A stretch of DNA of 64,000 nt from Cupriavidus sp. UYMMa02A (lineage in GTDB: Bacteria; Pseudomonadota; Gammaproteobacteria; Burkholderiales; Burkholderiaceae): the NCBI GenBank assembly GCA_001725945.1, contig LRMT01000020.1, positions 1 through 64,000 on the forward strand, read 5' to 3'. How positions within the stretch are numbered: the first letter of the stretch is position 1; the number at the start of each line of letters is the position of its first letter. A model generated the notes under the pieces. That model saw only the letters and a list, made by a program, of their open reading frames with translations. It did not search any database and was not told the DNA's origin. The translations under genes were made by a program, and so were the position numbers. This document shows, in pieces, positions 37,727-48,139 of the stretch.

Positions 37727-39391
37727 TCAGATGTGCTTGCGGCTCTGCACCACGCGGAAGCGGTTGGCCACGAACGCGGCATCGGACAGCGACGCATTGG
37801 CGGCCGGGTTGGCACCGGTGGCGTGGAAGTCGCTGAACGCCGCCGACTGGTTGACGAACACGGCGCCGGTCAGGTTGAACGACAGTGCCACGCCGGCATC
37901 TTCCGCGGCATCGCGGATGGCATCGGCCACGCCGTCGTCGGTGGTATAGGCCGACAATGTCAGCGCGCCATGCTCCTTCGCGCCGCGCCGGGCCAGGTCA
38001 ATGCTGTGCGCCGTGTTTTCGGTGGCGATCACGAACGAGATCGGCCCGAACAGTTCCTGCATGATCTTGCCTTCGTCGCTCGCATCGACCTTCAGCACCA
38101 GCGGCGTGTGCACGCGGGCACCGGGGAATTCCGGATGCTGCAGCACGCGGCTGTCGATGACGATCTCGCCCAGCGAGCGCGACGCCTCGATGCGCTGGAC
38201 CACGCCATCATTCTGGATCGCACCGAGCAATTCCACGGCCTTGGCAGCGTCGCCCGTGAGCTTGCCCACGGCTTCGCCGATGGCGCTCGCGACCTGGTCG
38301 AAGCTCACGTGCCCTTCCGGCGTATCGATGCCGCCCTTCGGCACATAGATGTTTTGCGGCGCCGTGCACATCTGGCCCGAGTACAGCGCAAGCGAGAACG
38401 CGATATTGCGCACCATGCCCTTGAAGTCGCCCGTTGAGTCGATGACGATCTGGTTCACGCCGGCTTTCTCGGTGAACACCTGCGCCTGGTGCGCATTGCG
38501 CTCGAGCCAGTCGCCGTTGGCGGTGCTGCCGGTGAAGTCGATCAGCCGGACTTCCGGGCGCAGCGCCAGCTTCGACGCCATGCGCTCGGTCGGGTCGTTG
38601 GCCACCAGCGTGACGAGGTTCGGATCGAAGCCCGCTTCCTGCAGCACTTCCCGCGCGATTTCCACGGTGATGGCGAGCGGCAGGATCGCTCCCGGGTGCG
38701 GTTTGACCACGACGGCGTTGCCGGTGGCCAGGCTCGCGAACAGGCCCGGGTAGCCGTTCCACGTCGGGAATGTGCAGCAGCCGATCACCAGGCCAATGCC
38801 GCGCGGCACGACGGTGTATTGCTTTTCCATGCGCAGCGGCTCGTTCTTGCCCTGCGGCTTTTCCCAGACGGCACGCTTGGGGATGCGGCGCATCTCGTCC
38901 CACGCATAGGCCACGGCCTCCAGGCCACGATCCTGCGCATGCGGGCCGCCAGCCTGGAAGGCCATCATGAAGGCCTGGCCCGTGGTGTGCATGACCGCAT
39001 AGGCGATTTCGAAGCTGCCGCGGTTCAGGCGGTGCAGGATCTCCAGCGACACACCGACCCATGCCTCCGGACCGGCCTTGCGCCAGGCGGGCATGCCTTC
39101 TGCCACACCAGCGAAAAGCTGGTCGAGATCCGGCTTCGGATAGGTGACGCCCAACTCCGTGCCGAACGGCGAAACTTCCTTGCCGGCCTGGCCGACGGTG
39201 CCCGGCTGCGACAGCGCGAACGGCTTGTTCAGCCGCGCCTCGAAGGCGGCCTTGCCGTCGGCGTTGGCGGCCTCGCCATAGGCCTTGGGGCTCGGCATTT
39301 CGGGGAACGGGCTCCAGTAGCCGCGCTCGGCGATGGCCTGGGTGGCTTGATCCAGCAGCGCCTGGTGACGCGTGAAAAACGGATGGGACAC
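37727..39391 (-). CDS. paaN: PaaN aldehyde dehydrogenase-like protein
   Basis: 554 aa, intact, GTG start at 39391 with a GGAG site. Aldehyde-dehydrogenase fold: CCTFPTWNGYPGLFASLATG, VVVKPHPGAILPLA, IDFTGSTANGDWLE and the catalytic Cys in YSGQMCTAPQNIYVP. In betaproteobacteria PaaN replaces the aldehyde dehydrogenase part of PaaZ, oxidising the ring-opened semialdehyde from oxepin-CoA. No separate hydratase gene is adjacent. Confidence 0.92.
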   Translation of the reverse strand: MSHPFFTRHQALLDQATQAIAERGYWSPFPEMPSPKAYGEAANADGKAAFEARLNKPFALSQPGTVGQAGKEVSPFGTELGVTYPKPDLDQLFAGVAEGMPAWRKAGPEAWVGVSLEILHRLNRGSFEIAYAVMHTTGQAFMMAFQAGGPHAQDRGLEAVAYAWDEMRRIPKRAVWEKPQGKNEPLRMEKQYTVVPRGIGLVIGCCTFPTWNGYPGLFASLATGNAVVVKPHPGAILPLAITVEIAREVLQEAGFDPNLVTLVANDPTERMASKLALRPEVRLIDFTGSTANGDWLERNAHQAQVFTEKAGVNQIVIDSTGDFKGMVRNIAFSLALYSGQMCTAPQNIYVPKGGIDTPEGHVSFDQVASAIGEAVGKLTGDAAKAVELLGAIQNDGVVQRIEASRSLGEIVIDSRVLQHPEFPGARVHTPLVLKVDASDEGKIMQELFGPISFVIATENTAHSIDLARRGAKEHGALTLSAYTTDDGVADAIRDAAEDAGVALSFNLTGAVFVNQSAAFSDFHATGANPAANASLSDAAFVANRFRVVQSRKHI

Positions 39392-39446
39392 GGCTTGCTC
39401 CGGGGAAACGTTTGCTTGAATGGCTTGAATGGATACCGGGAACCGT

Positions 39447-40523
39447 TCAGGTTTCCTGGTCGAAATCGATTACCAGCTTGTCGGTGACGGCGTAGCTCTG
39501 GCAGCTCAGGATGAAGCCGCGCGCCACTTCGTAGTCTTCGAGCGCAAAGTTGACGTCCATGTCGACGTCACCCTCGATACGCTTGCAGCGGCACGTGGAA
39601 CAGACACCGCCCTTGCACGAGTAAGGCAGCTCGATGCCCTGCGCCAGCGCGGCGTCGAGGATCGTCTCCTTGTTCTTCTCCAGCGTGAACTGGCGCGTGC
39701 GGCCGTCCTGGATCACCGTGACCTCGCACTGCTGCTGGCCGACCTGCTTGTGCGCGTGTGCAGCCGGGCGCGCGGCGGGAATGCTGGTGGCGAACAGCTC
39801 GCGTTTGATGCGCGCCTTGTCCACGCCGCTTTCCTGCAGCGCCTGCGACACCTCTTCCATCATCGAATACGGGCCGCAGATAAAGGCCACGTCGATGTCC
39901 TGCGGACGCACCCAGTGGCGCAGCAGTGCTCGCACCTTGTCGCCGTCGATGCGGCCGTTGAACAGGTCGATGTCGAGCTGCTCGCGGCTCAGGATGAAGA
40001 CGAGGTTGAAGCGTTCAAGGTAGGTGTCCTTCAGGTCCTCAAGCTCTTCCTTGAACAGCACGGACGACGATGCCCGGTTGCCGTAGAACAGCGTGAAGCG
40101 GCTGTCCGGCTCCGTCATCAGCGTGGTCTTGATGATCGACAGCATCGGCGTGATGCCGCTGCCGGCGGCAAAGGCCAGATAGTGCTTGCTGTGCGTCTCC
40201 GACAGCGGCACGTGGAAATGCCCCGAGGGCGGCATGACTTCCAGCGTCATGCCTGGTTGCAGCGCATCGTTGGCCCAGTTGGAGAACATGCCGCCGTCCA
40301 CGCGCTTGATGGCCACGCGCAGACGCCGGTCCTGCACCGCCGAGCAGATTGAATAGGAACGGCGCACGTCTTCACCGCTGATGCCGGCGCGCAGCGTCAG
40401 GTGCTGGCCTTGCACGTAGCGGTAAGTGTCGGACAGCGCCTCCGGTACATCGAAGGTCACCGCCACGGCGTCGCGCGTTTCACGCGTCACGCTGGCGACA
40501 GTCAGTTCATGGAATTTGCTCAT
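39447..40523 (-). CDS. paaE: Phenylacetyl-CoA epoxidase reductase subunit
   Basis: 358 aa, intact. N-terminal FAD-binding domain (RRSYSICSAV), NAD-binding domain (LAFAAGSGITPMLSIIKT; FTLFYGNRASSSVLFKEE; FICGPYSMMEEV) and C-terminal plant-type 2Fe-2S ferredoxin (PYSCKGGVCSTCRCKRIEG and the later LSCQ). It passes electrons from NADPH to the PaaABC di-iron epoxidase. Gene order paaA-B-C-D-E is canonical. Confidence 0.95.
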   Translation of the reverse strand: MSKFHELTVASVTRETRDAVAVTFDVPEALSDTYRYVQGQHLTLRAGISGEDVRRSYSICSAVQDRRLRVAIKRVDGGMFSNWANDALQPGMTLEVMPPSGHFHVPLSETHSKHYLAFAAGSGITPMLSIIKTTLMTEPDSRFTLFYGNRASSSVLFKEELEDLKDTYLERFNLVFILSREQLDIDLFNGRIDGDKVRALLRHWVRPQDIDVAFICGPYSMMEEVSQALQESGVDKARIKRELFATSIPAARPAAHAHKQVGQQQCEVTVIQDGRTRQFTLEKNKETILDAALAQGIELPYSCKGGVCSTCRCKRIEGDVDMDVNFALEDYEVARGFILSCQSYAVTDKLVIDFDQET

Positions 40524-40539
40524 CTTCGGCTCCGGCGGC

Positions 40540-41055
40540 TCAATGGGCCTTGAAATAGTCGAACGGTTCCTTGCAATCGCCGCAGCGGTACAGGGCCTTG
40601 CAGGCGGTCGAGCCGAACTGGCTGACCAGCCGGGTGTGGCGCGAGCCGCAGTGCGGACAGGCCACCACCAGTGCCGGCGACGCCTTGCGGCCGATGCCGC
40701 TGATGTCGATCACCTGCTGCGCCGGCGGCGCGATGCCGTAGCCGGACAAGCTCGCCTTGCCACGCGGGCTCATCCAGTCGGTGGTCCAGGCCGGTGCCAG
40801 GCGGGTCCGCACGCTGACGTGGTCGATGCCCTGCGCGGCCAGCACACGCTCGATATCGTCTCGGATCACTGTCATGGCCGGGCAGCCCGAGTACGTCGGC
40901 GTGATGGTGATTACGCAGGTTTCATCCACCCAGGCCACGTCGCGCACGATGCCAAGGTCAACGACGGAGATCACCGGGATCTCGGGGTCCGGCACCTGGC
41001 CCAGCCAGGTCCAGACTTGCGCCACGCTGGGGCGCTCCATCACTTGCGCTGACAT
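40540..41055 (-). CDS. paaD: PaaD, iron-sulfur/MIP18-family assembly protein
   Basis: 171 aa, intact, start ATG at 41055. MIP18-like domain (WLGQVPDPEIPVISVVDLGI; TITPTYSGCPAMTVI) then a zinc-ribbon tail with CPHCGS and CGDCKEPFDYF. Thought to mature the metal centres of the epoxidase. An in-frame longer reading upstream runs through the end of paaC and is not supported. Confidence 0.93.
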   Translation of the reverse strand: MSAQVMERPSVAQVWTWLGQVPDPEIPVISVVDLGIVRDVAWVDETCVITITPTYSGCPAMTVIRDDIERVLAAQGIDHVSVRTRLAPAWTTDWMSPRGKASLSGYGIAPPAQQVIDISGIGRKASPALVVACPHCGSRHTRLVSQFGSTACKALYRCGDCKEPFDYFKAH

Positions 41056-41060
41056 GATGC

Positions 41061-41810
41061 TCACCACTGCGCGCCGGGATAGGCGCGCTGCAGGAACTGC
41101 ATCTCGGCCAGCAGGCAGCCAAGGTGTTCGGTATGGCGGCCCTGGCGGCCGCCGGTCTGTGACCAGTTGCCAGCCGGGACACGCAGCGTGGCTTCTTCCA
41201 GTACCTCGCCCACGTGGCGCCGCCAGGCTCGGCAAGCGTCGCCGGATCTACCACAACGCCCTGCGCAATCAGCGCGGCATCAGCAGCATCGGACTCGAAC
41301 ATTTCGCCGGTGAACATCCACAGGTCGTCAATGGCGTCCTGCATGCGGCGGTGGCTCTCTTCGGTGCCGTCGCCCAGGCGCACCACCAGGTCGGCACTGC
41401 GGCGCACGTGGTAGGTCACTTCCTTGAACGACTTGGCAGCGATCTCCGCGATACGTGCGTCGGTCGAATGCTGCAGCCTTTCCAGCAGGAAGTAATGCCA
41501 GGTATCGAACAGAAACTGCGCGCGAGCGTATCGGCATAGCTGCCATTGGGCTGCTCGACCAGCAGCAGGTTGCGGAACTGGTGTGCATCGCGCAGGAAGG
41601 CGAGCTGGTCGGCGCTGCGTCCGGCGCCTTCGACTTCGGCGGCATAGCCGAGCCACAGCGCGTCTGGCCGACCAGGTCCAGCGCGACGTTGGTCAGGGCG
41701 ATGTCCTCTTCCAGCGCGGGGCCGCGGCCGCACCATTCCGACAGGCGCTGGCCCAGCACCAGCGTGGTATCGCCCAGGCGCTGCAGGTATTCGAACTTGT
41801 GTTGGTCCAT
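41061..41810 (-). CDS. paaC: Phenylacetyl-CoA epoxidase structural subunit PaaC
   Basis: About 250 aa once three single-base losses (near 41655, 41525 and 41225) are repaired. LGDTTLVLGQRLSEWCGRGP, EEDIALTNVALDLVGQTR, FLRDAHQFRNLLLVEQPNGS, FLFDTWHYFLLERLQ, and C-terminal GRHTEHLGCLLAEMQFLQ are typical. It is the non-catalytic ferritin-like partner of PaaA. Since the pathway is otherwise intact, the breaks look like sequence errors. Confidence 0.88.
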
Positions 41811-41836
41811 GGTGGATGCGTCCTCGCGCCGGGAAC

Positions 41837-42118
41837 TCAGATGTGCTTGACCTCTTCCGGCATCGGGAAGAAGGTGGGGTGCCGGTAGACCTTGCTGTTG
41901 GCGGGCTCGAACAGCGGGCCCTTGTCGCCGGGGCTACTGGCCATCACGTCGGACGCCTTCACGACCCAGACGCTCACGCCCTCATTGCGTCGGGTGTACA
42001 CGTCGCGGGCGTTGTTGATCGCCATTTCACCGTCCGGTGCGTGCAGGCTGCCCACGTGCTTGTGAGCGAGGCCATGCTGGCTGCGGATAAAGATCTCCCA
42101 AAGCGGCCACTCTTTCAT
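41837..42118 (-). CDS. paaB: Phenylacetyl-CoA epoxidase subunit PaaB
   Basis: 93 aa, intact. EWPLWEIFIRSQHGLAHKHV, AINNARDVYTRRNEGVSVWV, and the tail KVYRHPTFFPMPEEVKHI match the small bridging subunit of the PaaABC(E) epoxidase. It lies between paaA and paaC on the minus strand. Confidence 0.95.
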   Translation of the reverse strand: MKEWPLWEIFIRSQHGLAHKHVGSLHAPDGEMAINNARDVYTRRNEGVSVWVVKASDVMASSPGDKGPLFEPANSKVYRHPTFFPMPEEVKHI

Positions 42119-42171
42119 GGCAACTCTCCTGTCAGTTTTGCGGGGTTGTCGGCGCGCAGCGCCGGAATGAC

Positions 42172-43155
42172 TCAGGCGGCGGCGCGCTCTTGCTTGTCGG
42201 CGTGGGCCACCAGCGCTTCACGGAACCAGGCGCCATCGTCCCAGGCCTTGACGCGCGTGCGCAGCCGTTCGCGGTTGCACGGCCCGTTGCCGCGCAGGAC
42301 GTTGTAGAACTCGTCCCAGTTGATCGCGCCGAAATCGTAGTGGCCGCGCTCTTCGTTCCACTTGAGGTCCGGATCGGGAACGGTCAGGCCCAGGTATTCG
42401 GCCTGCGGCACGGTCTGGTCGACCATCTTCTGGCGCAGCTCGTCATTGGAGAACAGCTTGATGCGCCACTGCATCGACTGCGCGCTGTTGGGCGAATCGA
42501 CATCGGACGGGCCGAACATCATCAGCGCGGGCCACCACCACCGGTTCAGCGCGTCCTGCGCCATCTGCTTCTGCTCGGGCGTGCCCTGGCACAGCTTGAG
42601 CAGGATGTCGTAGCCCTGGCGCTGGTGGAACGACTCTTCCTTGCACACGCGCACCATGGCGCGGGCATAGGGGCCGAACGAGCAGCGGCACAGCGGCACC
42701 TGGTTGATGATGGCCGAGCCATCGACGAGCCAGCCGATCGCGCCGATGTCGGCCCAGCTCAGCGTCGGGTAATTGAAGATGCTCGAGTACTTGGCCTTGC
42801 CCGAGTGCAGGTCGCCCAGCAGTTCGTCGCGCGACACGCCGAGCGTTTCGGCGGCGCTGTACAGGTAAAGGCCGTGGCCCGCTTCGTCCTGGATCTTGGC
42901 CAGCAGCACGGCCTTGCGCTCGAGCGTCGGTGCGCGCGTGACCCAGTTGCCTTCGGGAAGCTGACCGACGATCTCCGAATGCGCGTGCTGCGAGATCTGG
43001 CGGATCAGCGTCTTGCGGTAGGCCTCGGGCATCCAGTCCTTGGCTTCGATCTTGATGCCGGCATCCACGCGCGCCTGGAACTCGCGTTCCTGCGGCTCCA
43101 TCTCTTCCATCGCGCGGAGCATGGTTGCCCCGGTATCCACCAACTGTGCGTACAT
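42172..43155 (-). CDS. paaA: Phenylacetyl-CoA epoxidase catalytic subunit PaaA
   Basis: 327 aa, intact. Ferritin-like di-iron protein: [40 protein letters not shown] and [20 protein letters not shown] carry the Glu/His metal ligands. It forms the ring 1,2-epoxide of phenylacetyl-CoA. First gene of the operon, with a GGAG site 8 bp before the ATG, divergent from paaX. Confidence 0.96.
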   Translation of the reverse strand: MYAQLVDTGATMLRAMEEMEPQEREFQARVDAGIKIEAKDWMPEAYRKTLIRQISQHAHSEIVGQLPEGNWVTRAPTLERKAVLLAKIQDEAGHGLYLYSAAETLGVSRDELLGDLHSGKAKYSSIFNYPTLSWADIGAIGWLVDGSAIINQVPLCRCSFGPYARAMVRVCKEESFHQRQGYDILLKLCQGTPEQKQMAQDALNRWWWPALMMFGPSDVDSPNSAQSMQWRIKLFSNDELRQKMVDQTVPQAEYLGLTVPDPDLKWNEERGHYDFGAINWDEFYNVLRGNGPCNRERLRTRVKAWDDGAWFREALVAHADKQERAAA

Positions 43156-43216
43156 GCCGTACTCCGCTTTGTAAGGTCTTGACCTGCGTCAATTCATTCG
43201 GTTGCAGTGGATGATA

Positions 43217-43257
43217 GTGATACAATTTGATTCAAACAATCGACGTTTGTGTATCAC
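43217..43257. promoter_or_regulatory. Candidate PaaX operator between paaA and paaX
   Basis: GTGATACA (43217-43224) and TGTATCAC (43250-43257) are perfect inverted arms 25 bp apart in the paaA-paaX intergenic region. On the minus strand TTGTTT, 17 bp and TATCAT form a possible paaA promoter overlapping the site. Position and dyad suit a PaaX repressor relieved by phenylacetyl-CoA; the spacing differs from a textbook short palindrome. Confidence 0.6.
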
Positions 43258-43271
43258 TTTGAGGTGCACGC

Positions 43272-44225
43272 ATGGCCACCCGAACGGATCTCGACGCCGT
43301 TTCCCCGCAGGTCGCGCGGCTCGCGCGCGGGCTCAAGCTCGGCGCCAATTCCATGCTGGTGACGCTGTTCGGCGATGTGGTCGCGCCGCGTCCGCAGGCG
43401 CTTTGGCTCGGCAGCCTGATCCGCCTGGCCGCGCCGTTCGGCATCAATGACCGGCTGGTGCGCACCGCCACATTCCGCCTGACGGCCGATGACTGGCTCA
43501 GCGCGACGCGCATCGGCCGGCGCAGCTACTACGGCTTGTCCGAAGCCGGCCTGCAACGCTGCCTGCATGCCGGCAAGCGCATCTACGCCGGCGATGCGCC
43601 CGACTGGGACGGCCGCTGGACGCTGGCGCTGGTGCACGGCGACGCACGCGCCACCATCCGCCAGCGGCTGAAGCGCGAACTGCTGTGGGAAGCTTCGGCG
43701 CAATCGCACCGGGTGTATATGCGCACCCGAACGCCGACGCCGGATCACTTGGCGAAATCATCCACGCCGCGCATGCGCAGGACTTCGTGGCAGTGATGGA
43801 GGCCATCAGCCTGGAGTCGTTTTCGATCCGCCCGCTGCAGACACTGATGCACCAGACCTTCAGGCTCGGCGACGTGGCGGCTGCGTGGCAGGCGCTGCTG
43901 CGCCGCTTCTCGCCCGTGCTGGCGGAGGCACACGGCATGCGCCCGCGGATGCGTTCTTGTGCGCACTCTGCTGCTGCATGAGTACCGCCGCGTGCTGCTG
44001 CGCGACCCGAACTTGCCCGAACAGCTGCTGCCTGCGGACTGGCCCGGCCGTACCGCGCGCGACCTGTGCCGCGACATGTACGCGGCGCTGCTCGACGCCA
44101 GCGAGGATTACCTGCGCGAGGTTGTCGAGGTGGCCGACGGCACGCTGGCCAATGCCAGCCGGTTGTTGCGCAAGCGCTTTGCGGCGGCGCAGGCCACTGG
44201 TTCCGGACCGCAGGCAACCTACTAG
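43272..44225 (+). CDS. paaX: PaaX-family phenylacetate repressor
   Basis: About 318 aa. ANSMLVTLFGDVVAPRPQALW and LRTATFR-like LVRTATFRLTADDW mark the winged helix; WDGRWTLALVHGDAR and EFSQIL-like central parts follow; the C-terminus (RTLLLHEYRRVLLRDPNLP; LLPADWPGRTARDLCRDMY) is typical of PaaX. Three base losses near 43700, 43947 and 43957 explain the breaks. It is divergent from paaA and expected to repress the paa operon. Confidence 0.88.
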
Positions 44226-44301
44226 GCATTCGGCGGATTCCGTCCTACCGTATTGGAGTCATGGCAAGCAGTTCCGCCACGCAACCGAACGGAAATCCCC
44301 A

Positions 44302-44855
44302 ATGAAAACATCACCCTTGCTGTGCTGCGCCGCGGTGGCGCTGGGCCTGGCCTGCACGTCGATGGCAACGGCGGCACCGATGACCGTGTCGTCGAGCGCC
44401 TTCTCCGAAACGCCACCATTCCGGCCGCATATGGTGGCAACACGCCCCCCCGATTGCGGCGGCCATGGCGTATCGCCGCCCGTGGCATGGTCGGGCCTGC
44501 CGGCCGGAACGAAATCCGTGGCGATCTTCATGTTCGATCCGGATGGCGCAATGGGCCTGGGGGTGTCCCACTGGGTCGCCTACAACATCGCGGCAGACCG
44601 TGGCCACCTCAAGCAGGGCGAAGGACAGAAGGATGGCCCGGGCATCACGGTCGGCAAGAACATTACTGGCGAAGCCGCGTACCGCGGACCGTGCCCGACC
44701 GCCGGCGACGTGCCGCACCATTACATCGTGACGGTGGTCGCGACAGACCTGGAGCCGGGAGCCTGCCGGCAGGCCTGGCTCGCGACGAGCTGATGGCCGC
44801 GCTCAAGGGACATGCGCGCGGCGGCGCCAGCGTAATTGGCCGGTACGGCCGCTAA
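44302..44855 (+). CDS. YbhB/YbcL (Raf kinase inhibitor-like) secreted protein
   Basis: About 184 aa with a Sec signal peptide (residues 1-24, cleavage after ATAA). PEBP-fold motifs: GHGVSPPVAWSGLPAGTKSV, IFMFDPDGAMGLGVSHWVAY and YRGPCPTAGDVPHHYIVTV. A lost base near 44763 precedes the natural C-terminus ELMAALKGHARGGASVIGRYG. Function unknown; such proteins bind small anionic ligands. Confidence 0.85.
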
Positions 44856-44993
44856 CCGCGGTGGCGTCGCGCGGTCGGCCGTCTGCGGTGATTGCATCAC
44901 AATGCTGTCAAACTCGGTCGCCAGAATGGGGGGCTTTTGCTTGCGCGGTTTGGTGCCGCGCTGACCGAAAACCCCGGCAAAGGAGCCCGCCCG

Positions 44994-46348
44994 ATGTTCC
45001 GTCAAACCGTTCTGGCCAGCGCCATCGCGCTGGCCTGCCTTGGCCTGTCGCCCTCGCTGCATGCCCAGACCGCCTATCCCGCCACGCTGGCCGGCCATGC
45101 CGTGCTGCCGGCCCAGACCTTCCTGCCGGTGCCAAAGGATGCGCCGGCGACGTGCAACTAAGCGGCAAATTCACCACCGCCCAGCGCGCCGATGCGCCGG
45201 GCACCGTGGAGGGCAAGTCGAACGGCCGTCCGACCGGTGTGTCGCTGCCGTTCCGCGGCCAGCCCGCGCAGGGCCATTCGGGCATCAAGCGCATGGCGGA
45301 CGGCACCTTCTGGGTGCTGACCGACAACGGCGCGGGCGCCAAGGCCAATTCGCCGGACTTCATGCTTTACCTGAACCACTACAAGGTCGATTTCGCGAGC
45401 GGCAAGTTCCAGCGCCTGAAGACCGTGTTCCTGCATGACCCGGACAAGAAGGTGCCATTCCGCATCGTGCATGAAGGCACCAAGGCACGCTATCTGACCG
45501 GCTCGGACTTCGACACAGAAAGCTTCCAGTTTGCCGGCGGCTCGCTTTGGATCGGCGACGAGTTCGGTCCCTTCCTGATCCAGGCCGACCTGAACGGCAA
45601 GGTGTTGGCCGTGTTCGAGACCCAGGTCGACGGCAAGGTCGTGCGCTCGCCCGACCACCCGGCCGTGACCGCACCGGGCGCGCCGGACGGCGCGGTGAAA
45701 TTCGAGGTGCGCCGCTCGAAGGGCTTCGAGGGCATGGCCTCGTCGCCGGACGGCAGCAAGCTGTACGCGCTGCTCGAAGGGGCGCTGTGGAACGAAGCCA
45801 GCCGCACCTATGAGTCCGAAGATGGCAAGCCTTACCTGCGCGTGCTGGAGTTCGACGTGAAACAGCGCGCCTGGACCGGGCGCCACTGGAAGTACGTGCT
45901 CGAAGCCGGCCATCACGCCATCGGCGATTTCAACATGATCGACGCCACCACGGGCCTGATCATCGAGCGCGACAACGGTGAAGGCACGTCCGACAAGGCC
46001 TGCCCCGCGGGCCAGAAACGCGCCGACTGCTTCGACGACGTAGCGAAATTCAAGCGCATCTACAAGATCGAGCTGACCGATGCCAACGCAGGCGCCGCGG
46101 TGCGCAAGATCGGCAATATCGACCTGCTGCGCATCGCCGATCCCAACCACCTGGCGCGCAAGCCGCTGACCGACGGCGCGCTGGCTTTCCCGTTCTTCAC
46201 CATCGAGAACGTGGAGGTGGTGGATGCCTCGCACATCGTCGTGGGCAATGACAACAACCTGCCGTTCTCAAGCAGCCGCGAGCCTAACCGTGCGGATGAC
46301 AATGAACTGGTGCTGCTGGAGGTGGGTGAGTTCCTGAAGGCGCGGTAA
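44994..46348 (+). CDS. Secreted esterase-like phytase family protein
   Basis: About 451 aa, ATG at 44994 with AAAGGAG upstream. Sec signal (residues 1-22, ending LHAQ). One base is lost near 45150. Beta-propeller-like repeats: GHSGIKRMADGTFWVLTDNG, SFQFAGGSLWIGDEFGPFLI, GFEGMASSPDGSKLYALLEG, NMIDATTGLIIERDNGEG, HIVVGNDNNLPFSS. This matches the esterase-like activity of phytase family found in the periplasm. A perfect hairpin follows the stop. Confidence 0.85.
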
Positions 46349-46354
46349 GCGAAT

Positions 46355-46394
46355 GTTGTCTCCCCTCTCCCATTTGCTGGAGAGGGGAGACAAC
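46355..46394. terminator. Perfect 16-bp hairpin between convergent genes
   Basis: GTTGTCTCCCCTCTCC (46355-46370) pairs perfectly with GGAGAGGGGAGACAAC (46379-46394), with an 8-nt loop. It lies 6 bp after the phytase-like stop and 31 bp beyond the convergent chemoreceptor stop, suiting a bidirectional terminator. Third member of the CCCCTCTCC hairpin family in this window. Confidence 0.65.
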
Positions 46395-46425
46395 CGTCGG
46401 GCATTCCCCTCTTTGCGGCCAATAC

Positions 46426-47966
46426 TCAGGCCGCAATCCGGAACGTAGCCACCGCCTGCTTTAGCCGCTGCGCCTGCTCTTCGAGCGAGCCGGCAGCGGC
46501 CGCAGCCTCTTCCACCAGCGCGGCGTTCTGCTGCGTGACCGAGTCCATCTGCGTCACGGCCTGGTTGACCTGCTCGATACCGGCGCTCTGCTCTGCCGAC
46601 GCGGCGCTGATCTCGCCCATGATGTCAGTCACGCGCTTGACCGCTTCCACGATCTCCAGCATGGTCTGCCCGGATTGCGCCACCAGAACCGAGCCCTTCT
46701 CGACACGGTCGACCGAATCGCCGATCAGCGCCTTGATCTCCTTGGCGGCCGTGGCGCTGCGCTGGGCCAGGCTGCGCACCTCGCCCGCCACCACGGCAAA
46801 ACCCCGGCCCTGCTCGCCCGCGCGCGCGGCTTCCACCGCGGCGTTCAGCGCCAGGATATTGGTCTGGAACGCAATGCCTTCGATCACGGCGATGATGTCG
46901 ACGACCTTCTTCGACGCGCCGTTGATCTCTTCCATGGTCTCGGCCACCTTGTCGGCCACGTCGCCGCCCTTGGCCGCGATGTCCGACGCGTTCACCGCGA
47001 GCGCGCTGGCCTGCTTGGCGTTGTCCGCGTTCTGGCGCACGATGCTGGTCAGCTCTTCCATGCTCGCGGCGGTCTGCTGCAGCGAAGATGCCTGTTCCTC
47101 GGTACGCTGCGACAGGTCGGTGTTGCCCACCGCAATCTGGCTGGTGCCGGAAGCAATGGCCTCGGTGCCGGTGCGCACGTCGCGCACAATGCGCAGGATG
47201 TTGGTGTTCATCTCCGACAGCGCGTGCAGGAGCTGGCCGGTCTCGTCCTGGCTGTCCACGCGGATACGGCTGGTCAGGTCCCCCGACGCCACCGTGCGGG
47301 CAATGTCCACGGCGTGGCCCAGCGGCCGGAGGATGCCTCGCGTCAGCCACACTGCAAACGCAACGCCAATGGCCAGCACCAGCACAGCCAGCACGATCAG
47401 GCTGTTGCGCGCATTGACATAGATGGTATTGATCTCAGCGGCGGTCGTGTCGATGCTGGTGCGCTGGATATCGAGCAGCTTCTGGATCTCGGCCAGGTAG
47501 GCATCGCCCGCGGGTACGAACTCCTTCTCGAGCACCTCGTTGGCTTCCTCGGTGAGGCCTTCCTGCTTGAGCTTCGTGATCTTGTCGCGCGACGCGTTGT
47601 AAGGCTCACGCACCTGCAGGATCCTCGCGAACGCGGCCTTCTCGGCCTCGGAAGTCAGCATCGGCTGCATCTTGTCGCGCAGCGCCGCGATGCCGTCGAG
47701 CGACGCCTCGTTTCCTTCGCGAAGAAGGCGCCCAGCGACGGATCGGCGCTCTTGGCCACCGCCGTAGTACGCCGCACGCTGGTATGCATCAGCCGATACC
47801 AGTCGCTCACGAGCCGCTCCTTGGTCAGCGGCTGCTGCATCATGTCATGCGTGCGCTCCGCCACCTGCTGCAGGCGCAGGATGCCGAAGGCGGACATCAA
47901 TGCGCACAGCAGCAGCACCACACCAAAGCCAATGCCGAGGCGTACCCCGATTCCAAAATTCTTCAT
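46426..47966 (-). CDS. Methyl-accepting chemotaxis protein
   Basis: About 513 aa after one lost base near 47705. TM1 at residues 8-30 ([20 protein letters not shown]), a four-helix-bundle periplasmic sensor, TM2 near 190-210 ([20 protein letters not shown]), HAMP, and the signalling hairpin [20 protein letters not shown]. No C-terminal NWETF-type pentapeptide is seen. Start ATG at 47966. A sigma-28-like promoter lies 115-140 bp upstream, as for flagellar-class receptors. Confidence 0.9.
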
Positions 47967-48080
47967 TGTTTCTTCTACCTGATTAGGACTTCGATACGGC
48001 GAAGTGTCGGCACGCGGCGGCCGCCTTTCGCTCTCTTGGCCCACCGGACTGGGCAGGAGCACAGCGGGGGGCTATGGATG

Positions 48081-48107
48081 GCAACGGCAGTGGGGACGGA
48101 AACTTTA
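48081..48107 (-). promoter_or_regulatory. Sigma-28 (FliA)-like promoter of the chemoreceptor
   Basis: On the minus strand TAAAGTTT (48107-48100), 11 bp, then GCCGTTGC (48088-48081). The flagellar sigma-28 consensus is TAAAGTTT-N11-GCCGATAA, so the -35 is perfect and the -10 keeps GCCG. It reads toward the chemoreceptor start at 47966. Confidence 0.6.
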
Positions 48108-48110
48108 GGG

Positions 48111-48139
48111 TTTTACGAGTACCGCCTTTTACGAGTACC
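48111..48139. repeat. TTTTACGAGTACC tandem duplication
   Basis: TTTTACGAGTACC at 48111-48123 is repeated exactly at 48127-48139, a 16-bp period. It lies just upstream of the sigma-28-like promoter of the chemoreceptor and could be a regulator site or a simple duplication. Confidence 0.6.
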
